Source: an uncultured Gammaproteobacteria bacterium (GTDB lineage: Bacteria; Pseudomonadota; Gammaproteobacteria; Pseudomonadales; DT-91). Taken from it: a DNA stretch of 5,024 nucleotides. A program made the translations under genes and the position numbers. Below, piece after piece: positions 1 to 5,024 of the stretch. The DNA lies in assembly GCA_929200485.1 (NCBI GenBank), contig CAKMZU010000094.1, forward strand, positions 1-5,024, given 5' to 3'. The notes beneath the pieces were generated by a model. It had not been told where the DNA came from, did not search any database, and saw nothing but the letters and a program-made list of their open reading frames with translations. The stretch's first letter is position 1; the number at the start of each line of letters is the position of its first letter.

Positions 1-1
1 A

Positions 2-31
2 CCCCCTTGAATAAGAGAATCAAGAAGGGGG
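2..31 (-). terminator. Probable terminator hairpin after the nitronate monooxygenase gene
   Basis: CCCCCTT (2-8) is the exact reverse complement of AAGGGGG (25-31). An alternative inner pairing, CTTGA (6-10) with TCAAG (20-24), would give a longer bulged stem. It lies 17 bases past the stop codon of the minus-strand gene, which is where a rho-independent terminator would sit. The T run expected on the minus strand would fall beyond base 1, so the call is incomplete. Confidence 0.5.
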
Positions 32-47
32 AGATTTAGAGGCAGGG

Positions 48-1169
48 TTACTCAGGTAATAGGCTGTTTAAATGCTCGATAGTTTCAACGTATTCCATTA
101 ACAGTCTTGCAACAACGTCACGAGAGCGCTCAACGGTATTGATTTGACCAACAACCTGACCGACAGGGTTGAATGCAACCTTCTGACACTCACCCTTTGC
201 AGCGTATTTGTGTGTGCGACGTATAGCATCAGCAGTGACCAGGCCTTGAAGAGGCATACCCAGAGGATCTGGATTGCCTTCAGCAGCCCAGGCGTCTGTC
301 CACTCGTTTCTCAACATACGGCAAGGCTTGCCAGTCCAGCTGCGTGAACGAACAGTGTCTTCTTCTGTTGCGTCAAAGTATGATTGCTTTTGTGCAGGCT
401 CAGCTTCAGCTTCTTCAACCGCTAACCATAAAGATCCGGTCCAAACGCCAGCTGCGCCCATGCCCATAGCAGCAGCGACTTGACGACCATTACCCACACC
501 ACCAGCGGCAAGTACAGGGGTTTCAACTGCATCGATGATTTGTGGCCAAAGTACCATAGAGCCCACTTCACCGGTGTGACCACCGCCTTCAGTCCCTTGA
601 GCGATAATGAAATCCAGGCCTGCTTTTTCGTGCTGTTTTGCCTGTTTTACTTTACCGCATAGTGCGCCGACTAAACGGCCAGAGTCTTGGATACGTTTTA
701 CGATATCTTCTGGAGGCGTACCGAGTGCGTTGGCAATCAATTTACAGTTTGGACGTGTTAAGGCTTCATCAACTAAAAGAGTCGCAATGGCTTCGTTCCA
801 GCCTAAAAGGCCCATTTCATCATCGGCATCTGGCCACTCTGGCACACCATGATCTGCCAATAACTTAGCGGCAAATTCGTGATGCTCATCTGGAACCATG
901 CCCTTAAGCATTTCTTCAAGCTTCTCTGGGTCCATTTCACCCATCCCTTCGTATTTTTGAGGGATGACGATGTCGACACCATAAGGTAAGTCACCAATGT
1001 GGTCATCAATCCAGTCCAGTTCAGCTTTTAATTGCTCCGGAGTAAAGCCGACCGCACCTAAGACACCGATGCCGCCAGCTTTACTGACTTCAACAACGAC
1101 ATCACGACAGTGTGTGAATGCAAAGATAGGAACTTCAATACCGAGTTTTTTGGCGAGTTCTGAACGCAT
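48..1169 (-). CDS. Nitronate monooxygenase / 2-nitropropane dioxygenase-family flavoprotein
   Basis: This 373-residue protein belongs to the FMN-dependent TIM-barrel NMO family (nitronate monooxygenase, NAD(P)H:quinone and related flavin oxidoreductases). Visible hallmarks are the N-terminal barrel strand with AGGIGVLG (31-38), the signature AQGTEGGGHTG (190-200) with the candidate catalytic base His198, and the FMN phosphate-binding stretch AAGGVGNG (221-228) followed by GAAGVWTGS (238-246). SRSWTGKPCRMLRNEW (275-290) is typical of the C-terminal part. An acidic, Glu/Asp-rich insertion at about residues 50-125 lengthens it relative to compact members. It is probably cytosolic, since no signal peptide is seen. 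The ATG at 1167-1169 is supported by AAAGGA (plus-strand 1177-1182), 7 bases upstream. It stands alone and diverges from ugd. The family is secure. The substrate is not: nitronate detoxification and quinone reduction are both possible. Confidence 0.93.
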   Translation of the reverse strand: MRSELAKKLGIEVPIFAFTHCRDVVVEVSKAGGIGVLGAVGFTPEQLKAELDWIDDHIGDLPYGVDIVIPQKYEGMGEMDPEKLEEMLKGMVPDEHHEFAAKLLADHGVPEWPDADDEMGLLGWNEAIATLLVDEALTRPNCKLIANALGTPPEDIVKRIQDSGRLVGALCGKVKQAKQHEKAGLDFIIAQGTEGGGHTGEVGSMVLWPQIIDAVETPVLAAGGVGNGRQVAAAMGMGAAGVWTGSLWLAVEEAEAEPAQKQSYFDATEEDTVRSRSWTGKPCRMLRNEWTDAWAAEGNPDPLGMPLQGLVTADAIRRTHKYAAKGECQKVAFNPVGQVVGQINTVERSRDVVARLLMEYVETIEHLNSLLPE

Positions 1170-1188
1170 AATGTTGTCCTTTCTTAAG

Positions 1189-1227
1189 TTAAGGAATTAT
1201 CAGCCTTAAGTATGCAGGGGACTGCAT
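1189..1227. promoter_or_regulatory. Two small dyads in the nmo-ugd divergent intergenic region
   Basis: TTAAGG (1189-1194) pairs with CCTTAA (1204-1209) around a 9-base loop. Immediately beyond, ATGCAG (1212-1217) pairs perfectly with CTGCAT (1222-1227) around GGGA. Both lie 20-60 bases upstream of the nitronate monooxygenase start, next to its Shine-Dalgarno site. They could be operator half-sites or hairpins in the mRNA leader. No regulator gene is present, and no convincing -35/-10 pair was found in the 220-base gap. Confidence 0.3.
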
Positions 1228-1389
1228 GTGGTTTAAATGGTCTATTTGCATCAACCATTAAACAAAATCGATCAGCTTTTATGGATGGCTCCACAAAGAA
1301 AATCATTTAGTTTTAGGGAAAAAACAAGTACATTTATCTATCGGTCAAATAATAACGTTAATTGCGCTCTTCTTGTATAGGAATTTTTA

Positions 1390-2727
1390 ATGAAAGTCAC
1401 GGTTTTTGGCTCGGGTTACGTCGGCTTGGTTACAGGTGCATGTCTTGCGGATGTTGGCAATCACGTGGTTTGTGTCGATATTGATGAAGCCAAAGTTGAG
1501 AAGCTTACCAAAGGGGAAGTGCCCATTTATGAACCTGGCCTTGATCGTTTGATTATTGAAACCCAGCACCAGGGGCATCTGAAATTTACGCCTGACGAAA
1601 AATCTGCATTTGAGCATGCAAATATAATCTTTATTGCCGTAGGCACGCCACCACAAGAAGATGGTTCAGCTGATCTTCAGTATGTTTTAGCGGTGGCTGG
1701 TACTATTGGTCAATATATGAATGACTATAAGGTCATCGTAGGAAAATCGACAGTACCCGTGGGGACCTGCGATCAAATTGAACGTAAAGTGGCAGAAGAA
1801 TTAGCTAAAAGACAATCCGATCTGACCTTTTCTGTGGTATCAAATCCAGAATTTTTAAAAGAGGGCAGTGCAATAGAAGATTTTCTTAAGCCCGATCGAA
1901 TTGTTGTTGGCACACAAGATACTAAAGCAAAATCCATGATGGGCGAACTTTATGCACCGTTTAATCGTAAACATAATCGTGTGCTATTTATGGATCGACG
2001 CTCCTCTGAGCTAACCAAATATGCAGCCAATGCGATGCTTGCGACTAAAATCAGTTTTATTAATGAGATTTCAAATATCGCCGAGCGAGTGGGTGCAGAT
2101 ATTGAACAGGTCAGGCATGGCATAGGCTCAGACCCACGGATAGGCTATCAGTTTATTTACCCTGGCTGTGGATATGGCGGTTCTTGCTTCCCAAAAGATG
2201 TCAAAGCATTAAGACAAACAGCACGTAAATATGATTATCAGGCAAATCTTTTGGATGCTGTTGAAAACGTTAATGCCAAGCAGAAAGAGAACTTATTTGA
2301 GAAAGTGTCTCATTTCTATAAAGCCGATTTAAAAGGCAAAACCTTTGCACTTTGGGGGCTATCTTTTAAGCCACAAACGGATGATATGCGAGAAGCATCA
2401 AGTCTTGTGTTGATGGATGCATTATTTGCTGCTGGCGCAAAGGTACAAGCCTATGATCCGGCTGCAATGGATGTAACGCAATCGCTATATCCAGATCAAT
2501 CATTATTAACCCTTACAGGGACAAAAGAGGCAGCGCTGCGTGATGCTGATGCACTCATCATTTGTACTGAATGGAAGAATTTCCGCTCACCGGACTTTGG
2601 CTTGATTAAGTCACAAGTTGCCGATAAAGTCATTTTCGATGGTCGCAATTTATATGATCCAGAAACCCTGGCGGACAAAGGGGTGAAGTATTTCGGCGTT
2701 GGTCGAGGATTATCTCTTAATATATGA
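1390..2727 (+). CDS. ugd: UDP-glucose 6-dehydrogenase
   Basis: This enzyme oxidises UDP-glucose to UDP-glucuronate with two NAD+, supplying precursor for capsule, exopolysaccharide or LPS sugars in the cytosol. The 445-residue length is normal for bacterial single-domain-set enzymes of the UDPGDH/GDP-mannose dehydrogenase family. In order it shows the Rossmann NAD site GSGYVG (7-12), STVPVGT (120-126), NPEFLKEG (152-159), the central helix with Lys220 in ATKISFINE, the active-site loop GCGYGGSCFPKD (259-270) with nucleophile Cys266 and Asp270, and the C-terminal UDP-binding FKPQTDDMRE (326-335). All catalytic residues are present, so it should be active. The ATG at 1390 has AGGA (1379-1382) 7 bases upstream. 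It appears to be transcribed alone: no glycosyltransferase or export genes are beside it. A GDP-mannose dehydrogenase is the main alternative, but the motif set and length fit Ugd better. Confidence 0.96.
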   Translation: MKVTVFGSGYVGLVTGACLADVGNHVVCVDIDEAKVEKLTKGEVPIYEPGLDRLIIETQHQGHLKFTPDEKSAFEHANIIFIAVGTPPQEDGSADLQYVLAVAGTIGQYMNDYKVIVGKSTVPVGTCDQIERKVAEELAKRQSDLTFSVVSNPEFLKEGSAIEDFLKPDRIVVGTQDTKAKSMMGELYAPFNRKHNRVLFMDRRSSELTKYAANAMLATKISFINEISNIAERVGADIEQVRHGIGSDPRIGYQFIYPGCGYGGSCFPKDVKALRQTARKYDYQANLLDAVENVNAKQKENLFEKVSHFYKADLKGKTFALWGLSFKPQTDDMREASSLVLMDALFAAGAKVQAYDPAAMDVTQSLYPDQSLLTLTGTKEAALRDADALIICTEWKNFRSPDFGLIKSQVADKVIFDGRNLYDPETLADKGVKYFGVGRGLSLNI

Positions 2728-2770
2728 ACACGTAATATATTAGTCATACAACCATTAACTGTTTTGCGTA

Positions 2771-2793
2771 GGGCGTATTAATAAACGCCTTTT
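2771..2793 (+). terminator. Weak rho-independent terminator after ugd
   Basis: GGGCGT (2771-2776) pairs with ACGCCT (2785-2790), with one G-U pair and an 8-base AT loop. A short T run follows immediately. The flanking CGTA (2767-2770) and TACG (2793-2796) can extend the stem across a 2-base bulge. It lies 43 bases after the ugd stop and 35 bases before the small gene, so it may separate the two transcripts. The T run is short (4), hence termination may be partial. Confidence 0.55.
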
Positions 2794-2827
2794 ACGTTTA
2801 TTTAGCGAAAAAGGAGAGGGAATCTCA

Positions 2828-2962
2828 ATGAGTGACTCAGTGGATGAAAAAGTAACAAATCTAAATAACAAAGGCGATGCAAAAGCTGATGCTATCGCTA
2901 TTATTGTTCTGTTGACCGTTTCGGTGACTACGGTCGTTTTTTGGCTGTCAGGTTTGTCCTGA
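2828..2962 (+). CDS. Small single-span membrane protein, 44 residues, function unknown
   Basis: The reading frame runs ATG 2828 to TGA 2960-2962 and is preceded by a strong purine-rich ribosome site, AAGGAGAGGG (2811-2820). The GGAG core is 11 bases before the start, slightly long but serviceable. The product has a polar, charged N-terminal half (MSDSVDEKVTNLNNKGDAKAD) and a continuous hydrophobic segment at about residues 22-43 containing FWLSGLS at its end. That is enough for one transmembrane helix, with the N-terminus probably cytosolic given Lys15 and Lys19. There are no Cys residues or catalytic motifs. It is flanked by a hairpin on each side (2771-2793, 2971-3028), which suggests its own small transcript. 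I do not recognise a named family. The strong ribosome site and clean polar/hydrophobic partition argue that it is real rather than chance. Confidence 0.72.
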   Translation: MSDSVDEKVTNLNNKGDAKADAIAIIVLLTVSVTTVVFWLSGLS

Positions 2963-2970
2963 TATGCATA

Positions 2971-3028
2971 TAATTTATGGGGTGGCATGTTATTCGTTCT
3001 AAGGTGATCAATATCGCCCCATAAATTA
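2971..3028. repeat. Perfect 12-base inverted repeat with a 34-base interior
   Basis: TAATTTATGGGG (2971-2982) and CCCCATAAATTA (3017-3028) are exact reverse complements. Allowing G-U pairs, three further pairs extend the stem inward (2983-2985 with 3014-3016). It begins 8 bases after the small membrane-protein stop, and CATTTTT follows 3 bases past the right arm. It could be a terminator with an unusually long loop, an mRNA-stabilising hairpin, or a tiny non-coding mobile repeat. No second copy occurs in this window. Confidence 0.6.
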
Positions 3029-3182
3029 GTCATTTTTATACTACCCTATTCAATCTAATGTGAATCTATTTACCTTTCCCCCTTTTTCGCCTATCTCAAC
3101 AAATATGGCTTTAAGAATCTGATTGGATAATAGGTAACGTCTTAAAAATAAACCTTTACAGTTTTTGTAAATCCTTCAAATC

Positions 3183-3222
3183 AAAAATAGGCCACAGTGT
3201 TTGTTCATGGACCTACTATTTT
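3183..3222 (-). terminator. Bidirectional terminator-like hairpin after the DED-like gene
   Basis: AAAATAG (3184-3190) pairs with CTATTTT (3216-3222). Inside, GG/CC and CCA/TGG (3190-3194 with 3208-3213) can pair with small bulges. One arm is A-rich and the other T-rich, so each strand ends in T residues and it could stop transcription from either side. It lies 21 bases past the stop codon of the minus-strand gene (stop at 3244-3246). The stem is bulged and AT-rich, so strength is uncertain. Confidence 0.5.
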
Positions 3223-3243
3223 AGGCTGTATTTAGCTTTGAGT

Positions 3244-4038
3244 TTAAAGCGCTATTTCTACTATTTCTATGAGGCGAGGTAAGTCAGGATTATAGGTAGA
3301 AGTCGATGCGTCAGTCTGTCTTGAAGATTTAATTACTTTCATAACTCCTTGAGTGGCATTAATTATTGAGGGCGTCGTCCTTGGTTTTTCGTCTGATTTA
3401 TATTGTGTCATTGATTGATTTACCTGTTTTTCTTCTTGGGTTTCATTTTTTGTTGCTTCACCAGGGTTAAGAATAACGTATAGTTTTTTCTGTAAATTGT
3501 GGTTTTGTATTCGCGTTTTTTCAAGCATTGCTTCCTTTGTTGAGAGCTGTGTTTTTAGCATTTGTATTTCCCTTTCCCTTTCCCTGGCACTGAAGCCAGC
3601 TGTCCCAATAAGTGAACTATATGGAGGGGGAGGAGCGCAGCGATCTTGTAACAAACAATTTTCAAGAGGACGTCTTTGGTGGTTCATTGTTATATCCATT
3701 TGTATATCATTTCTATCTGCTAAGCCGAAGAGATAAAATAAATCTTTCATTGTTTTTAATCGGCCATTTTCTTCTAGAGCAATAATAAGTTGTAACCCCT
3801 TGCCCTTAGTTTCATCCTCATGAATTTGTTTTAAGGTGGCGTATTCTCCATCAGAAATGGTACCCTTCAAACCCAAGAGTATTTTGAGAAATTCGACATC
3901 TCCAATCTGCATTGCTTTTTTTGTCAGGTATTCTCTTGGATTTGTTAAAGAGATATTTCTCATCATTCCATATGAGTTGTTTGACAAGAAAAACACAAAT
4001 TGCATGAAAGCTATTAAGAAGTTTCTAGGTATAAACAT
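3244..4038 (-). CDS. Probable secreted protein with death-effector-like domain, PPxY motif and coiled coil
   Basis: This 264-residue protein is not a bacterial family I can name. Residues 1-24 look like a signal peptide: Arg5, then the hydrophobic run FLIAFMQFVFFL and a possible cleavage after SYG. Residues about 44-117 resemble a DED: an amphipathic GDVEFLKILLGLKG, then KGKGLQLIIALEENGRL, then KDLFYLFGLADRNDI, where R109-N-D-I matches the RxDL signature of that fold. A linker carries PPPPY (136-140), a PPxY WW-domain ligand. Residues 150-189 form a charged coiled coil starting with three RE dipeptides. The tail is polar. Only two Cys occur (128, 134). The ATG at 4036-4038 is chosen because AAGG lies 8 bases upstream and the extension forms a signal sequence. 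MM at 25-26 is an alternative that would make it cytosolic. It diverges from the 4401 gene, which shares its N-terminal motifs. Its role is inferred only: host-directed effector or adaptor. Confidence 0.75.
   Translation of the reverse strand: MFIPRNFLIAFMQFVFFLSNNSYGMMRNISLTNPREYLTKKAMQIGDVEFLKILLGLKGTISDGEYATLKQIHEDETKGKGLQLIIALEENGRLKTMKDLFYLFGLADRNDIQMDITMNHQRRPLENCLLQDRCAPPPPYSSLIGTAGFSAREREREIQMLKTQLSTKEAMLEKTRIQNHNLQKKLYVILNPGEATKNETQEEKQVNQSMTQYKSDEKPRTTPSIINATQGVMKVIKSSRQTDASTSTYNPDLPRLIEIVEIAL
3567..3584. repeat. In-frame hexamer tandem repeat, 3 x TTTCCC
   Basis: Three exact TTTCCC units lie inside the 3244-4038 gene. On the coding strand they encode the alternating Arg-Glu run (residues 152-157) that opens the predicted coiled coil. 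Slippage would add or remove RE dipeptides without a frameshift. Confidence 0.85.
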
Positions 4039-4400
4039 CTACTCTGCCTTGCATATGAGGTTGGCGCATAAATAAAAAAAACCTATGTAGGCACTGTTTT
4101 ACATTGATAGACCAATCTAAACGCAAAGTGTTCGAATATTTTTTATAATAAGTTACGTTTGTCTTGTATTGACAGTGGTAGGGACGAGAAAAGAAAGAGA
4201 AAGCTACACTGGGTGTGCTGACATCATAATGGCTAACGGTCGCATATTAAGAATATATAAGATAAATATTTAGATCAGACAGATTGATTTATTCATGAAC
4301 TTCTAGGGTGGTAAGTGTCAAACACGTCGGCAAATGCGCTGTCTGCTGAGCGGCCAGTTGTCGAATATTTTTCATTTCAAGCCATTGAAGATGAGAACAG
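4039..4400. other. AT-rich divergent intergenic region between the paired signal-peptide genes
   Basis: This 362-base gap separates the starts of the two divergently transcribed genes and should hold both promoters. It contains an exact TTGACA (4169-4174), but no -10 lies at the proper spacing. There is also an exact TATAAT (4144-4149) without a matching -35, and a direct repeat (see 4132-4372). A short GC-rich patch (4326-4356) interrupts the AT-rich background. No convincing ORF, tRNA or mobile element was seen. Lack of good sigma-70 pairs suggests activator-dependent or alternative-sigma control, which is inference. Confidence 0.5.
4132..4372 (+). repeat. Direct repeat TCGAATATTTTT, two copies
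   Basis: Identical 12-base copies lie at 4132-4143 and 4361-4372, 217 bases apart, within the divergent intergenic region. The second copy is 28 bases upstream of the 4401 start codon and the first is about 94 bases upstream of the 4038 start. They could be a shared regulator site, but AT-rich sequence raises the chance of coincidence. Confidence 0.4.
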
Positions 4401-5024
4401 ATGCATTTATTTATATCGATTTTTCTAAGTTTTTTTGTGTTTTTGGTTGTCAATTCTGCTCAATCGATGAGGCAACGGACCATAGAAAATCCCGAGCGAC
4501 CAGTAGAGTTTTTATTGAATTGGGTTGTTACAAAGATTGGAAGTCAAGGTGAAATGAACACATTTTTACGATCATTATATACATCGGAGAACTGCCCTAC
4601 ATCCTTTGCGAAGTGTTACAGTAAGTTTGATACGTCAAACGTACGTGTAAAAACTTCTCAATTACTTAATCTGTTGGAGTCTGGACTTGGGGAGGAGCTC
4701 CCCAAATTGTTAAAACATCATACATTTAATTTAGGTTTCCATATAAATGTACCCAACGATATAAAAAAAATACTCGACGATATTCCAGTCCTGGAGTCAA
4801 TTCCTGAGAAGTCAAAACAGCAACAGCCAAGACGACAAATATCCTTTAAACCAAAAATACCTGTTAGAAAAGCTGAGGTGAGATACAATCAAGACTTTGA
4901 TTCAGACAGAGGTACTTGCCCTGATATGTACCAAGTCGGGACTAATTCGTGGGTGAGGGAAGGTGTTGAATTTGGTATTCTTGGATTGCCATCAAATATT
5001 AGGGTAGTTCAGGAAACTGACGAC
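4401..5024 (+). CDS. Probable secreted protein related to its divergent neighbour, 3' end outside window
   Basis: The frame is open from ATG 4401 for 208 codons to the window edge. An in-frame TGA at 4392-4394 makes 4401 the first possible ATG. Residues 1-20 (MHLFISIFLSFFVFLVVNSA) look like a signal peptide with a plausible cleavage after NSA, though without Lys/Arg at its start. Then come MRQRTIENP (23-31) and an alpha-helical-looking region (34-107) containing GEMNTFLRSL (50-59) and QLLNLLE (87-93). These match MRNISLTNP, GDVEFLKIL and QLIIALE in the 3244-4038 protein. After about residue 135 it turns basic and polar (QQQPRRQISFKPK). No enzyme motif is visible in what remains. The upstream ribosome site is weak (GAAG, 4387-4390). 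Internal ATGs at 4467 and 4554, the latter with AAGGTG just upstream, are alternatives that would lose the signal segment. The family is not recognised; a death-fold relationship is inferred from the neighbour. Confidence 0.7.
   Translation, partial: MHLFISIFLSFFVFLVVNSAQSMRQRTIENPERPVEFLLNWVVTKIGSQGEMNTFLRSLYTSENCPTSFAKCYSKFDTSNVRVKTSQLLNLLESGLGEELPKLLKHHTFNLGFHINVPNDIKKILDDIPVLESIPEKSKQQQPRRQISFKPKIPVRKAEVRYNQDFDSDRGTCPDMYQVGTNSWVREGVEFGILGLPSNIRVVQETDD

Noticed and set aside
144..1209. Several plus-strand and one minus-strand short ORFs across the first gene
   Set aside because: They lie in other frames of the nitronate monooxygenase gene, which has full-length family motifs.
1387..1656. 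89-codon minus-strand ORF over the start of ugd
   Set aside because: Antisense to the Rossmann-fold-coding part of ugd; no independent support.
2971..3028. Integron attC recombination site
   Set aside because: The inverted repeat lacks the conserved GTTRRRY/RYYYAAC core at its ends, and no integrase or cassette structure is present.
2755..3033. 92-codon minus-strand ORF
   Set aside because: It is antisense to the small membrane-protein gene, which has the better ribosome site and a coherent hydrophobic helix. Its product looks like a random translation.
3155..3171. Small hairpin TTTACA / TGTAAA with a T-rich loop
   Set aside because: Only six AT-rich pairs with the T run in the loop rather than after the stem; too weak to call a terminator or RNA element.
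3497..3736. 79-codon plus-strand ORF with a Ser/Leu-rich hydrophobic start
   Set aside because: It is antisense to the DED-like gene. Its SLSLSLAL run is simply the complement of the TTTCCC hexamer repeat.
4169..4174. Exact TTGACA as a sigma-70 promoter
   Set aside because: The bases 16-18 further on (AAGAAAGAGA region) do not resemble TATAAT, so the hexamer alone is not enough.
4334..4552. 72-codon plus-strand ORF before the last gene
   Set aside because: It overlaps the 4401 frame, which has a signal-like start and motifs shared with the neighbour. This ORF has no ribosome site of note and no recognisable pattern, so it is a shadow.

Overview
The window looks like a chromosome segment of a gammaproteobacterium. 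A conserved, moderate-GC housekeeping half (about 1-2960) joins a visibly AT-richer accessory half (about 2970-5024). The accessory half encodes proteins that look exported and carry animal-like death-fold sequence patterns. That mix would suit a marine, animal-associated lineage such as Endozoicomonas. This placement is inference from content only; no rRNA or marker gene is present.

Left half: a nitronate monooxygenase-family flavoprotein gene lies on the minus strand (48-1169), with a terminator-like hairpin at the window edge. Across a 220-base divergent intergenic region with two small dyads lies ugd (1390-2727, plus), encoding UDP-glucose 6-dehydrogenase with all its catalytic motifs. 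A short hairpin with a T run follows ugd. Next comes a well-formed small gene (2828-2962) for a 44-residue single-span membrane protein, then a perfect 12-base inverted repeat (2971-3028).

Right half: two genes diverge from a 362-base AT-rich gap. The minus-strand gene (3244-4038) encodes a 264-residue protein with an N-terminal hydrophobic signal-like segment, a region resembling a death effector domain (DED), a PPPPY motif and a coiled coil. The plus-strand gene (4401 to the window end, incomplete) also begins with a signal-like segment. Its first part shares spaced motifs with its neighbour: MR[NQ]xx[LI]xNP, then G[DE]..FL[KR].L, then QL[LI]xxLE exactly 37 residues after the G in both. I read them as a divergently transcribed pair of distantly related, probably secreted, death-fold proteins. 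Host-directed effectors are the most attractive interpretation, but function is not shown by the sequence.

The housekeeping genes (nitronate/flavin oxidoreductase; UDP-glucuronate supply for surface polysaccharide) have no visible functional link to the accessory pair. No tRNA, rRNA, CRISPR array, transposase or integrase was found.
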